Under the pieces are notes generated by a model. That model did no database searches. It was given only the letters and a program-made list of their open reading frames with translations, and had not been told where the DNA came from. A program made the position numbers and the translations under genes. From Ectobius pallidus (lineage: Eukaryota > Arthropoda > Insecta > Blattodea > Ectobiidae), in contig CAXKWD010000006.1 of the NCBI GenBank assembly GCA_964059195.1, positions 136,584,039 to 136,648,038 of the forward strand: DNA of 64,000 nt, given 5' to 3'. Below are positions 1-12,849 of this stretch, in pieces. Each line of letters begins with the position of its first letter. Within the stretch, counting starts at the first letter, position 1.

Positions 1-477
1 GATTATGACAATGATCGTGGATTAATTTAATCGGTGAGTGTATCATCTAACTTTTATCTTTTTTATGAAAATTATGCAAATATTATATTAGACAGTTTAA
101 TAAAAAGCTACTATTACTCGTTTTTATGTGGTTGGACATTAAACGGTGAATTAGATAAAGTATCCAACAAAACAACAAATATAAAAACAAGGGATTTTTG
201 TATTTAAAACTGGGAATCTTACCGGGAACTATAAATATGAGCAGAGAGTATAACATACTTATACTGTGGTATAACCATGATTTTTATATGCAACAGGAGG
301 TGGTTATATAAGTTTACAGTACAGGAAAGTAACAACACAATGCTTTATCATTCTGCCAGTCATAGTCATGGTCACGAGTCACTGATTGCAATTGAAAGTG
401 GGAATCCCCCGTGTTATTAACTTCATTTACTTCCTGTCACTCATATTTTGTACTTCATACCTTAAAGGAGTACTCAT
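1..477. other. Intergenic, no gene seen
   Basis: AT-rich sequence without an ORF or repeat end that I can identify. It lies downstream of the LINE tail that starts at 478. Confidence 0.4.
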
Positions 478-1020
478 ATTTATTTATTTATTTATTTATT
501 TTATCTCCATTGAGTGAGCCCTAGTTTACAATAAGTATGTTAGGGCTATATTTAGTCAATTGAGGTTTCCTGTATAGATTTAAAGTTCAGGAAGATACAT
601 TCATAGTCTCTTAAACACATATTCTAAAAAAGCTGTGAATGACAAATAACATTTCCTAGTGAAAATTTCTCCGTTAAGCGGAAATTGAAAATTTTCACTG
701 CACTTGTCTAAATGTAGTTCAAGATCTAATCTTTTTGGTTGAAAAACTGGGCAATTGAACATCAGATGTTTGGCATTCTGAAGACGGTCATCACATATGC
801 ACTCGTATATATTGCTGTCTGTCTTGATATGAAATCTTTGGAAGTACTCGCCAAATTTTCCGTGGCCGGATAGAAATTCTGTCAGAATAAAGTTTGGTTT
901 CATGAGTGTACTTTTTAGACGGTCAGAAACATTGGGAAAAAAGAGTTCTTTGATAGTCCTTCCGCACGTAGTTGATTTCCATATGTTGTTCCATCTGTGG
1001 ATACCCTCTTCTCGACTCAT
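478..1020 (-). mobile_element. 5'-truncated non-LTR retrotransposon (LINE) 3' end with (TAAA)n tail
   Basis: The minus-strand ORF 1020-601 (139 aa) reads like the C-terminus of a Jockey/R1-type LINE polyprotein. It has the stretch FLSGHGKFGEYFQRF followed by a Cys-x-Cys ... His-x4-Cys knuckle (YECICDD, KHLMFNCP), as commonly seen after the RNase H-like part of such proteins. About 100 bases of 3' UTR follow, and the element ends in a (TTTA)n run at 478-503, a (TAAA)n tail on the sense strand. Everything upstream, including the reverse transcriptase, is missing, as expected of a 5'-truncated copy. The clade is inferred from the motif alone. No TSD was found by eye. Confidence 0.7.
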
Positions 1021-1289
1021 ATTGAGACTGTAGTAAGTAACATTTTCATTTAAAATTTACTAGGTGAGAGTAAGTGGATCTATATTAAAACTAAATACAA
1101 CAGTAGATTTATTTACTGGTAAATGTGCTTTCAATTTAAAAAAAAAAACACTATGTGGGTTGTGGTGAGGTAATAACGTGAATTTATTTCTTTATTTACC
1201 ATCTATACGTTGGCTGTCATTTATTGTTTATGATTTATCTTTTATATCGGTAGGTAATTTCGAACCTATTTTTGGTATAGCTATTTTAA

Positions 1290-1480
1290 AGTTGAGTGGA
1301 AATCCAACCCGAAAATCTCCTCTGAAAGTAGAGAAATACCTCTAAAACCACATTTTGACTGCAAGCCGTAGGATTTGAACCAGTGACTTCCCGAGTTTAA
1401 GACCACTAGGATACCGCCACTGTCACCTCGCCCGGTGCTAAACCAATCCTACCTCAACCTCTGCCACCAATAGGTCGACC
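1290..1480 (-). repeat. Degenerate tRNA-derived SINE-like sequence
   Basis: Around 1370-1385 the plus strand reads ggatttgaacc, the reverse complement of a pol III B box (GGTTCGAATCC type). It is followed by sequence resembling a reversed tRNA anticodon and D arm. No clean ends or TSD were seen. Confidence 0.35.
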
Positions 1481-1535
1481 AAAAAGTGTAATATAGGAGA
1501 ATGACTCCATCAGCCGCTGTTTAAAGAATTCGAAC

Positions 1536-1620
1536 TAGTTTAGTTGGTAGAGCTTCGGCACAGAAAGTTAAAGGGCCGGGGTTCGCGTTCCGGAGTCAGA
1601 AGGAATTTTTCTCCTATTCA
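1536..1620 (+). repeat. tRNA-derived SINE, decayed copy
   Basis: An A-box-like TAGTTGGTAGAGC and a B-box-like GGGGTTCGCGTTCC are followed by ggaatttttctccta. The same 3' junction follows the intact tRNA-like heads at 20628-20847, so this is a diverged member of that family. Confidence 0.55.
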
Positions 1621-1799
1621 ATGTGAACAGAAGCAATAATCCGTGGAAGCATGAACACAGAGAGAGTATATTATATATATATATAAGTCACATTTTAAAA
1701 TCTTATGTTAATAAAAATCTGTATTGACAGTTAAGTTCCTATAGATAAAGCCTATAAAATAGCATGTTAGACCTTGATCATTAGCACTGATTAGTTGAG

Positions 1800-1869
1800 A
1801 TGATATAATAATGGTAGTAATAATAATAATAATAATAATAACAATAAACTCTTTACAATGACGACGATA

Positions 1870-1931
<62 letters not shown>

Positions 1932-1945
1932 GGTGTTGATGATGA
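1800..1945. repeat. Compound microsatellite (ATA)n-(GAT)n-(GGT)n
   Basis: Successive runs of aat/ata, then a long pure gat run, then a ggt run. Simple-sequence DNA with no coding potential. Confidence 0.9.
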
Positions 1946-2451
1946 TAACAGTAGTAATCTCGCCGTCATTCTAATAAAACATAATGTCTGAAATATCTCA
2001 TTTAAAATAGGAGCATACATCTTACTGGTTCATCAATACATAAAACATGGTATAACAAATCTGAAACGGTACACTCACGTAAATTTTCTTACCCTAAATG
2101 TTTCTTCTTCAATTTTTTTCGCTTGGCATTGTGGTATAGAATAAGAGTCGGTATTGTAGGGAATGCGTATTCAGTGGTCTCGCTAAGCTGTATTGTTTTT
2201 CCACGCAAGACTTGCAAACCTGAGTTTATGCAAAGCACGACAGGAATTACAACTACCCTTCAGGTAATTTTTAGCGAAAAAGTTTAAAATAAAAATGTTG
2301 GTTCTCAGTATAAGCACCTTGTTACAAAATGTCTATTAATATGTTTCTGAGAATATTGCGTTTGAAAAATGTTTCAGTAACATTTTTTCATGTGGAATAG
2401 TAATAAAAGTAATCTTCGTGTCACAAACCCAGGCGATATTTGAGGGGTCTA

Positions 2452-2688
2452 TGAGCAAAGCCGGCAATCTCCATTTTAATAATAGCTAGATGTGCTAATT
2501 TATAATTAAAGTTTAATGCATTCCCTGGCACTTATTAGTGTATGTGTTACAAATCTAAGTTCCTCCTTTATGTGGGAAGTCAGATATGCAACACATACAC
2601 TAAATATGTAGCAGGAAATGCAATAAACTTTCGTTAGAAATTAGCACCTCTTAACTTTTATCAAAATGGAGATTGCCAGGTTTGCTAA
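2452..2688. mobile_element. Fold-back MITE, 237 bp, TA flanks
   Basis: The two halves are imperfect reverse complements over roughly 100 bases. Left starts TGAGCAAAGCCGGCAATCTC and the right end, reversed, reads TTAGCAAACCTGGCAATCTC. Both ends abut TA. Compatible with a Tc1/mariner-type MITE, but the superfamily rests only on the TA. Confidence 0.6.
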
Positions 2689-3876
2689 TACACCCCTCAT
2701 TTCATCATAATAAATCAAAATATAATGAATAATAAAAAGAAAGCATTTTGTTTTTATACGATTTTCCACTCGGGTTTTCTGAAAATTACATGATGAGATT
2801 AAGGGAACCTCGGAAAAGTCGACAACTAATTTCAATGTAGAAAGTTGAAGAAAAAATGTTAGTTTTTTTTTTTTTAATCCAGATTGAATGTGCTCAATTT
2901 TATTTATTTGTTTTATTTTTTAAACTTATTTATTTAAGGTCGCTTTTTAACTGCCAGGGTCACCAGCGACCACAATAATTAATACATTTATATTGAACAA
3001 GTGCTACAAGAAGTGAAGTATGAAGAAAAACATATATAAAACTTGAAATTTAGTAAGAAGAACAACATATTAAACATAAAAAGGACTGGAAGTAATTTAG
3101 CAACTATTGACAAACTATGGATTGAATTGACATTATATGAATTATTTTAACTATGATAGTTCCAAAAGCGAGATAACCTTAAGGCATCCTTCACCTTTTT
3201 TTAAATATATTGTATAAGTCTCCTTTGATATTTAACAGACGCCTTACATGCAGTAACCGTGGACATTCCATCATAAAATGGGAGGAAGTTACATCCCCAT
3301 TACATTTATTTTTATTTTCTAGCGAATGCCGTATTACTGTATTATAGAATCATAACACGTAAATCACTTTCTTGCTAGAAGAGATGAAGTCGTTAACCCT
3401 TGAGATCTGGTAACAGTCTCCTATTCCACTCGGTCTGCTACCGACTGACGCCTGGTATCCTTGCAACCCATATGACATCTGTATACAGCTTGTTGCCGAT
3501 CTGCTTGCTAGACATGATTAAAGGAGAAGCTTCGTTTGAAGCAAGTTTGGTTTAAGATCAGGAAAAGTTACAACTCTCAGCTCCGATCTTGGAAAGCGAA
3601 ATCCGTAGAGAAAAATTAGCTTTCAACGCAATACTACAATAGTAAAATCTAATGCAATGAAATTAAAAACAAATTTAATTAATAGTAGCAAATAGAAAAA
3701 ATCTTAATTAGCAAGTCTCCATTTTCATGTGCCATTAGTACAACACTCGTTAGAAAAATTGTAAACAAATGAAATCGTTATCTTGGTTCTTCGAGTAAAT
3801 TTTCACGCGTTTGAGATTTATTGTTATTTTCCCACGAGAGTGTATTGAAACGGATGGATACGAATTGCCCGGCTAA
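2689..3876. other. Intergenic, no gene seen
   Basis: AT-rich DNA with homopolymer runs. The short ORFs show no protein family that I recognise. Confidence 0.4.
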
Positions 3877-4304
3877 TGCCAGGTTTCTATAAACTCGTGA
3901 AATACCTATGGGTAAATTATCCATGGGCAAATTAGTTCCATTTCACCCACAAGGATATAATGAGCAAGGCCTTGGAGTTGTACAGTTAATTTAATTCAGA
4001 AGGCTTTGATCCTCATTGTTTAAATTATTATTGATCCTACAAGAGGTTAAATTTTATCCAGCCATCCATGAAAGGATAAATTAACCCGACGATTTACCCT
4101 TGGAAAGATCTAGCCCGAGTTTGTAGGAACATTTTTTCTGTCATTTACATATTTACCCAGAGGACATTTATCTAGAAACTCGCCACAAGTGTATGTGATT
4201 GCTATCTTTAAATTATTTGCGTTTGTATGGTGTTATTCTTGTGTAAATTCTGTCCATTGGATAATTTACCCATAGGTATTTCGCGAGTTTATAGAAACCG
4301 GGCA
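3877..4304. mobile_element. PIF/Harbinger-type MITE, 428 bp, TAA TSD
   Basis: About 48-bp terminal inverted repeats (left TGCCAGGTTTCTATAAACTC, right reversed TGCCCGGTTTCTATAAACTC) flanked by TAA at 3874-3876 and 4305-4307. A 3-bp TWA duplication is the PIF/Harbinger hallmark. Non-coding. Confidence 0.75.
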
Positions 4305-6047
4305 TAAGACGGGTTATTTGCGGCTATACCTTTTTTTATTTATTAATTGCTCCCAGGATTAATTATTGTGTTGTTTACGTAAAACTAATAGTGTTGACAT
4401 TATTAGCAGCATTATGGTTAGTTCAGATCTTTTCATGTCTTAGCTTAAATTTTCAAATTACATATTCATTACTATCATTTTCAGATTAATGGATTACGGT
4501 AGGTGCTAAGTGCTATGTCTAATGCGATTCAGTGAACGAATTAGCGTACCCTAACCCTAAAATACCACGAATCCCATCGAAATACTAACAACTAAATACT
4601 TTTGAGTTTGATGCTGTTAAGTATAAGAAATAAACAGTGAATATAGACACCAAAAAACCTGAATTAATGGTTTTCAAGTAGATAATTAATAAAAAAATAG
4701 ATAATTAAAATTCTATCGTGATTATAATTAAGTAAACGCCACTACAAAACCTTATGACAGTGACATTGTGTTGCATATATATTTTTTTATTTAACTACAA
4801 TCATAGATTTTTTTAGAAATCTCTCATCCAACATCCCCGTGTCTCCTGGGTAAGGCTAATAAGTTGATTAACACCTAATTACCTGGCCGAAGCTCAGACG
4901 TCCCTCTCGATATGCTGGGCCCCAATTCGTACGGACCGCAATTCCTTCCGATCGCAATTCATATGTAATTTTGAGGATGGGCCGCAGTTCAACTTAACCG
5001 ATTGAAACTTTGGCATGTGGAATTTATGCACAGGCCTGGGCAGGGATCAAACCATAGACCCTAGGAACAGAACTATTTTCATGCATATTGAAATGAATGT
5101 AAAAAAGGATAATACCCGCTAGAAGTAGGGCTTAAATCGAGGGGGAACTCGGGTATACGCCGTACCCCTACCTTTTTCTGGGGGTGGAACAGCGTACCCC
5201 CACTTTTTAAACTCATCGTCCATTCGAAATATTGAGAAATAACAAGTTTTAGCTAATTATTGGTGAGCATTGGAACAAACAACCAGCATTATTTATTCTC
5301 GGTTCGTTTAAATGGATTTACAAATTTAGAACTGTGAATTTAGCGATTTGACACCTGAGCAACAAGAAAATACGTTTGTATATCGTTAATGAATTTAACG
5401 GATTTCAGATCGATTTCGGGACTCTGACAATTTCTTGGAATTTGGTCGTTGGCCAACGCTGATAATGATTTGTTGTTAATAACTTTCGGAGAAATCGCAC
5501 AGTATCTGTACCCCACTTTTTTTGCTGGTATATAAGCAGTGCCTAGGACTCCAAACGTTCATAGAACGTCGTAATATTCTGATAAAAATATTAGCTGCGC
5601 TACAGATCATATCAGCGATGGAAATGTATCCTTGCCCTAAATACAGAGATCTCACACTGAATTTATATTAACGGTAAATATCGATAAACTGTCCCAAAAC
5701 GAATTGAACCAAACCCCACATAGGCAGGATCACAACCACAATGCAATGTTCTGAAGGAGCCGGCAATAGTGGAATTTTTCTTGTATTTGCTATAAAAGTG
5801 GCGTTATTTCTCGATATTTGCATTTATAGTATGGTTTACGTGTTGATAAACATAATCTGACTGTAGAGATCGGGTAGCTGGGCGGGTCCAGTTTTCGTGT
5901 TGTTCCCTTGCGAGCAGTCGTTAACGTACAGCAGTAATTATAATGTTTGGTAGACCTGCTTCAGAAATCCACCATTAGCTCCTCTTTGACGGAACCTGTT
6001 TACTTGCAAGCGTAGAATTTTTCGAGAGTTCTCCTTGTCATTCAACG
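4305..6047. other. Intergenic, unresolved repeat-like DNA
   Basis: No gene seen. Around 5125-5210 and 5510-5560 there are C/G-run segments (gtacccc...) that look like transposon edges. I could not pair them into inverted repeats. Confidence 0.3.
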
Positions 6048-6430
6048 CAGTGGTTCCCAAGCTGAGGGACGTGTCCCCGGGGAGAGGGAGTGTTTGACAG
6101 TCTTAGGAGCGAAGAACGATTTGGGATTAGCAAAATTTTTGTGCACAAGCTAAAAAATATCGTGCATTCTTTTAAAATCTTAAGAAAATGTTGTCATGTT
6201 ATGAAATTAAAAATGATGGCTCGTTGATTGCCGGACATCCTGCATTTTGTCCTCAAATATCCAGAGTTGATTACTATTATTGTGCCATTTTCGTCCACAT
6301 ATTCATGTGAGTCAAGATTCTCAACTTTGACTGTATTGAAAACAAAAAGCGTTGTCGGCTAGATGTCGCGAGCGATCGCCGTTGTGCATTGTCAAATTTA
6401 AAACCAAATTTATAAGTTCTAATGAAGGCA
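6048..6430 (+). pseudogene. hAT transposase C-terminal relic with one terminal repeat
   Basis: The segment opens with CAGTGGTTCCCAAGCTGAGG at 6048, a typical start for BED/ZBED-type hAT elements. At about 6305-6420 the plus strand encodes SCESRFSTLTVLKTK and then, after a one-base frame change, RLDVASDRRCALSNLKPNL. This is the conserved end of the hAT dimerisation domain. The frameshift, the tag stop in the first frame and the missing right repeat make it a dead fragment. Confidence 0.65.
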
Positions 6431-6883
6431 AAACAATGTCAATCGACTTATTGTCGTAATAATAGCGACTTAATTACTATAAACTGGTTCATAAACAATC
6501 TGACTTCCACTAGATGATTTAATAATATATTATATTATGTTTGTAATAGGCAGTGGCGTAGCAAGCTTGGGTGGTACCCGGTGCGGAAAATGTATTGTCC
6601 CCCCCCCCATTTAAATAAAGATGGAACAGTTCCACGTGTTATTTTTTAGATAGTCAAAGGTAATCCCACGGGAGTTTAAGAGTTTATCGATAGATGCAGC
6701 TGCAACGAATTTATCTGATGTAACTCGTAAACTCAACGGATTATGCAAAATTAGTAATAATTATTTTGTTATATAAAAACAAAACTAAGCTCCGAAATCA
6801 TGATATACTATGAATCAACCATCCATAAAGCGATTCGAGTTACCATGTTGTCGCCATGTTGTAACCAGTGCTACCAATGGTGC

Positions 6884-8162
6884 ATATGGGTGATTCTTCA
6901 AATACGGGAAATTTTGTGTTCCGGAGTGATATTTCCCTTCAAATTCAACTTTAAAAAAATTAAAATTAAAGTTTGTTTCTACTACTTCCATACTACAACT
7001 ATCAGTTTGAAATGTCACTAACTTTAAATTCTGATATTCCAAAATCGAATTTAATTCAATGAAATGTCATCCACATGCCCTGTCCCGAACCTCGGTTTTG
7101 TATATTCTAATGCATTTTTCCACAAAACAAAATGTTATTTCCTTTTCAACTTTTGTCCTGTCAATGAGTATGAATGGGTGAAGAATACTAACCCCTAAAA
7201 AATAAAATGAAATAAAATTGTCACCCCACCTAACGAACATAAAGAATGTCCCAAGGGTTTTTGGTCATCCACATGGCTGAAAAGAATGGAATTTTTTCTG
7301 CAGAAATGAGAAATTTGTAAAACTGGCAACAGTGTTAGAAAGCCAACAGGGCAGCTTGTGGTTGAATTGTAAGGTTGAATTTTGCTTGCTTACAAACAGT
7401 TTGGGATTAACAAAGGACTTTGTATCATTTTCAAGGAAAACGTTTTTATTCCCCGTTATTAACATGACTTCTAGAAAGTAGGCAGAAAGTGAATATTAAT
7501 TAATTTTGATTATGCACTATGATAAACCTTCCAATTCAAAGTACCCGACTGAAGTTGAGCCTACAGAGGTTTAGAAATGGCTTGCTGAGACCACTTAAAC
7601 TCCTTTTTTGTCATCCACATGCCTGATTTTTGTGTCATCCACATGTCTCATGAAGGGGTATGTGGATGACTCTCAAGTCATGTAGGTGATAAATGTAGGA
7701 TACTATTGTGTTTGCGGTGTCTGTGACCTGTACTTAAGATCTTAAAACTGATTAAATGAATTTCTGCTTGATTCCCCCCCCCCCCACAAAAAAACCCATA
7801 AAAAACAGTCTAGTTAAAATTACATGAATTCTGGAGTATGCATACAAATTTGGTGCAAAATCAACTGAAGCACACTGAGAAAAATATGAAACCACATAAA
7901 GAAAAGCAGATTGTTGCCAAAGTTAGTCATTAATGTGGCCTTCTGCCATCCACATGTACACGGATGTCATCCACATGGCTTTAAAAAAATAAAGAAATTA
8001 AAATAAATAAAAATATAAACATTTAAGCTCTGCTGGTGTCATATTATAATCAAGTAACCCCTGAAGTATTTTTGTGATTTTTTTTTAGATTTTTTAAACA
8101 AAGTAAAAAATTTGGATTTTACACACTCCAAATTTTTCCGTATTTGAAGAATCAACCATATA
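6884..8162. mobile_element. Non-autonomous Harbinger derivative nested in the hAT
   Basis: Terminal repeats match those of the transposase-bearing copy at 46566-48927: left ATATGGGTGATTCTTCAAAT, right reversed ATATGGTTGATTCTTCAAAT. From about 7548 to 8162 the interior is collinear with the reverse complement of the two ends of that copy, with the transposase region deleted. The segment 6915-7548 has no counterpart there. The 10-mer CATCCACATG or its complement recurs about seven times inside. Confidence 0.8.
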
Positions 8163-8678
8163 AGACATAATAGTTAACCTAATTCAGCCAATTTTGTTAG
8201 GATTAAGGAAAGACATACTTATCAAGTACATTATGCTGTACATTGTACGCTGTACTGTTAAACGACAATAAATTCCATTATTTTTATTATTATTATTATT
8301 AATCTAAAGTGCGTTATAGACAGACAGATATAGGCCTACATTGTTTTCGTGAGCGACAGAGTGTGGGTTTTACCGTTAATAAAGCGAACATCTAGGCCAA
8401 AATACACTCCCGAAATTGTGCAAATTTTTATTTTTTGAGTGATTTTTTATATTTTTATATTTTGTTTTCCAAGCGAAATCTCGAATTTTGGAAAGATGAA
8501 TTTTGATAAAAGGACAAAATTTTGTATTTATGTCAGATACCTTTCAAGATGTGAACCGAAGATTGGAGACAAGTTTTCCTTATTTTTACATAAAGAAAGT
8601 TTTCTCTAAAACGGCTCTAACGATATTCTTTAAATTTTGCACGTGGGTTGATTATACTAAGAGCTAAAACTTTTATTT

Positions 8679-8730
8679 GAAACTCTTTTTCGAAATAATT
8701 CTCTGAAACTCTTTTTCGAAATAATTCTCT
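8679..8730. repeat. 26-bp perfect tandem duplication
   Basis: Two adjacent identical 26-bp units, 8679-8704 and 8705-8730, beginning gaaactctttttcg. Lies inside the hAT element. Confidence 0.9.
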
Positions 8731-9538
8731 GAAGGGTAGTTATAAGCCACCCACTCTGAATACGCGTTCTTTGCAATACGGCATCTTGCAACGGAAAATT
8801 GTACGAAAACAAAATTTTGTATTTGGGTTAGGTACCATATGGGGATGTGACACGAAGATTGGCGACAACTTTCTCTTATTTTTAAGGGGAGGCTAAATTT
8901 TATTTGGGCAGAGGAAGTTATATGAATTTTACATCAATGTTTTATAGGTTGATCCTAAGAAATTTCATAAGCAAGTAATGTGACTATTTTACGGAACTGT
9001 ATTATTAATAATCTATTCTTAAATATGCGCAGATCCCAGTTCAAAATGTAGAATGAAGGAGACTTCGGAGTCAACTCACATTCGAAGTTTATTTTCGTCA
9101 AAGCCATGACTGCCGCAGCAGGTAGAATTGGTTGCGGCTTGAGTGATATAAAATATCACAGATTGTTAAGTCTCATTTAAATTAATAAAACTGCAGAGAC
9201 AAGCATCGACAGAAATAAACACCCCTCCCCCTAACCATAATATTATTGTTCGTATCAACAAGCAGCCAGTTCAGCCGCGTTGGTGACTGAATTTAAAACT
9301 AAAAGTTTCAATACGTTGACTTGTAGAAAGTTGTTAAGCTTATTTAATTGTTTTAAATAATATTATTATTTTCTTTAAATTCCCTTGAGCGATTTTTTTA
9401 ATTATAAAGACACATTTTTATTTTGTCCCCCCCCCCCGGGCGATGGCACCCGGGGCGGCCAGCACCCCCCTTCCTACGCTACTGGTAATAGGGTACGGTA
9501 TGTTTATTTAAACTGCTTGTGCTTGTTATGTTGTCTTA

Positions 9539-10724
9539 GGACCAGTTGTATAAACATGTAAGCTGTAGTTATCATGCAAAATTCACTTTCAGTTACATTT
9601 AACTACCTTTTTTTGTTGTATAAACATTCATCCAAGTTTATCTCATCCTAACCAACATTTTAATATAACTGGTGAATTTTTGCAAGTTAAAATATTAACT
9701 GATGATTTGGAAATTTTAAATACATTTCAAACAGTGAAAAAGACACTAGAAATCCATTTTATAAGTACAGTGTGAGTTGTTATTATTTTCATATCATTTA
9801 GATTCAGTTTGCTTTCATTTTGTCTAATGACATTAAAAATACAGACACCGGTACCTTGGGTTTGTTGTTGGTTATGGTAGCCCCACATTACAAAATAGCA
9901 ACATTTATTTCTAGATTTCTGATTATTCTGATTATTCTGATACCCCATCTGGTGATGCAATGAAAACCCATCATGCATCTCTTGAATGTCATAATCTTTT
10001 ATTAGTACTGCATGACATGCTACCAAAATTTGGGCAGAACAACTAGACAGAGGTTATGTCTCCTTCCCATTACAATCAAGTACAAAGCAAATTCATGATA
10101 TGTTTATGATATTCAGGGTCAGCCCTGAGGACCTTTGCGAATTATTGTGATTGGAAGCTTAGAAATAGTTACTGAGGACAAAGGAACAGCCAGTAGAACC
10201 ATTCATAAATTGACAAGATAAAATTATACTTTAAGGCCTCGGTTTATTTGAATTCCAACTAAGGACAGTGTCTTAAGAAAACAATATTAGAAATCTACAA
10301 TATTCGTAACCTTCCAGGCATTATAGGTACTGTAGGTTGCGTTTACACGCCTAAACACCTCTATAGACAGGTTAAAGCAGTTTGAAGCAAAAATATACAT
10401 GGCCTCAATGAAATGATTTAAAAAAAATAATTAAAAAAACTCATCTTTCTTAAGCAATTGAAATAAATACCAAAGCCATATGTGTAACATGGTGCTTTGT
10501 CTTTAATTAAACAACTGAAAATCAAAGACCAAAGATATAAACATAATACTCCCTGCAAATTTCCCTCAACTTTTGCACTGTTGCCAGATGTTTTATTATT
10601 TTCTCCAGTTATTTAAAACTGTGAGTTACACAATCTACGGTTATTTTTATACAACATAAGTAGCTAGTTATTTTCAAACTTTCAGTTAAAAACAACAAGT
10701 TTGTGAGTTTTATACAACTGGCCC
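9539..10724. mobile_element. PIF/Harbinger-type element, 1.19 kb, TTA TSD
   Basis: Ends GGACCAGTTGTATAAAC and, reversed, GGGCCAGTTGTATAAAAC, flanked by TTA at 9536-9538 and 10725-10727. It shares its terminal motif with the 1.6-kb element at 53900-55525. A 99-aa minus-strand ORF inside (10026-9727) resembles nothing I recognise. Confidence 0.75.
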
Positions 10725-11079
10725 TTAGTTTATAATCTTCCAGTCAAGATGTTTAAAAATGGTGGAGGGAGTTAGTGACTTGCCACATCTCAAAAGGGGG
10801 CATCAAGAGGATAAGGCTGAGAACCCTTGATTTAGCGTAACTAAAATTGAACAAGTAAATGGTCATCTTAGAGGATTGCCTATACTGCGTAGAGCCTACC
10901 TGCTTATATCTCCGATTATACAGTTGGTAATGTGTTGCTTTTTGGGACATGTATTGAAACCGATTTTGACCACAGATTCATTAACAGTAACTTAGAAATT
11001 CTCAATCACCAAAAGGCACAAACATTTAACCACAGTGCATGACCAACAGTTTACCGCGATACAGTATAATTCCTTTATT

Positions 11080-11230
11080 GCAACCAATGGTCATAGCATG
11101 AAGAATGGAGCTCTGGTGGAATGATATATGGCGGGGGAAACAGGAGCACCCATTTTGTCCACCACAAATTCCTCATGGATCCACCGAGATGCGATTCCGG
11201 GTCCCAGCGGTGGAAGGCGAGCGGTTACCG
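11080..11230 (+). repeat. Dispersed repeat, copy 1
   Basis: Diverged sequence found again in inverted orientation at 18280-18430. Shared blocks include ggagcacccattttgtcc-like and gggtcccagcggtgg-like stretches and the atatatggcgg segment. Confidence 0.6.
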
Positions 11231-12849
11231 CGCTACAATGAAAATCTATGGTGACAACATAGTAACTGAACATTCCTCGTACAATGATATGAAAACTATC
11301 ACAACAAAAACGGAGATTGTTTTCCTTCTTTAAAAAACCATTAATAACACCATAGAATGTGAACCATTAAGTTACTGGCTCGTTTCCTCTGCCTCCCCCA
11401 CTCTAAAGAATATAACTATTTAAATAAAAATTAGCTCCATATGTAACGCGCGAAAAGCTAAGCATATCACACCTGCAACTAAAGGGCTAAAACTAAGAGA
11501 ACTGCACTGCCAACTCTCAAAATTATTAAATGTTAAAATCCCGTTTACCTGTTGAAATCTTTCAACCCCAAGCAAAAAATTCATGATTGTTCCAACAGAT
11601 TTATCTCAAGAACACTTCGTTGTACCTATTAACCTAATGCTGAAAGCAACCTCTTCACTCTTTTCTTCGCTTCAGCTTCCACTATAAAATCGGCGCATGC
11701 TGAAGGCACCTATAGGTGTGTTGAAAATCAGACTGTATAGATCCACATTAATTGGTCGTAGTTAGCCAAATCTTCCAAATAAAGCCCTTAGAATTTAACA
11801 TAAAAAAGCACAAAGAATTCCGGCTGTTGGCAGCATTGTATACCGGTATGTCTAAGCGAAACTAATGAGACGAAAGAGCATAGGCAGCCAATGAGAGAGT
11901 TGGGATACAACCTTAAGGAAAACAGGCAAATTTCATGTTATCTACTTCTTTAAAACCTGAATAATCCATACATAAGCACCTTTGTCTTATAGGAATATTC
12001 TAAATATAGCCTAAGTAAAATCTCATATAAGTCCAAACAAAATTAACACAAAATGGCGCTATAAGTAACGCGTAATCACAATAATCGTTTGCTCGGCTGT
12101 GGGAAGGGAGGGAGTCATTGAATAACGCGATCCAGAAACAGGGTTGTAAACTTGGCAGCGATCAAGACTAATATCAGTGTTCCTAATCTAACTGTCACCA
12201 AGCTACCTCTACATGTCACTAACACTAACATCACTATTTCTAACCTAATCTGTTAATATAGTTTGCGCGGGGAAAATGGGTCATATACCACATAGCCAGC
12301 AACAGTCCGGTAGCATTGGCGCATGAATAAAGCAATTGCCTAGCCTATATGTAAAAGACCAATGAGACAAAAGTTCGTTGTAGACAATAACAGTGTTGGC
12401 ACGCAAGCTAGGGCCTGTATAACCGCTTGGAACTCCTCATGTAGAAACCCAGACATGAGCTATAGTAAGCAGTCAATCTCGAAATGCGGAAGGTCTCAAA
12501 CAATAATATAGCCGTGAATAATGAGTATCTGTTATCATCTGCGGTGTTTATCTTGACTTTCTTATAGGCTATACAATACGGAGTTGGAAATTACGGACAT
12601 GGGAATATAATTTGGGAAATTAATTTGTAATTACTAACTCCTCTGTAGATTTCTCAACAATGTTATAAGAAGAAAAGTATGTATGACAAAAATCCGGAAT
12701 AAATCATTCCACTTTTACTTTATCTATCCATACCATGGGTAGAAGAAATAGGACTTTCGTGTTCAAACCAAAATGAATTGTAAAGAGAAATATGATGTGT
12801 ATCGGAGAAAATACAACAGACCTGCAGTTTTAAAAGATAGTGAATCTGC
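11231..12849. other. Intergenic, no gene seen
   Basis: Short ORFs only, with no repeat ends that I could pair. Confidence 0.4.

Larger units (their letters stand above)
6551..9484. mobile_element. hAT element, 2.9 kb, 8-bp TSD GTAATAGG
   Basis: Left end CAGTGGCGTAGCAAG, right end reversed CAGTAGCGTAGGAAG. Both are flanked by GTAATAGG (6543-6550 and 9485-9492), the 8-bp duplication expected of hAT. Both ends run into long C tracts. No transposase is recognisable. The element includes a nested Harbinger derivative (6884-8162), so the original was about 1.65 kb. Confidence 0.85.

Noticed and set aside
4550..4562. ccctaaccctaa as telomeric repeat
   Set aside because: Only two units and not the arthropod TTAGG type; no array.
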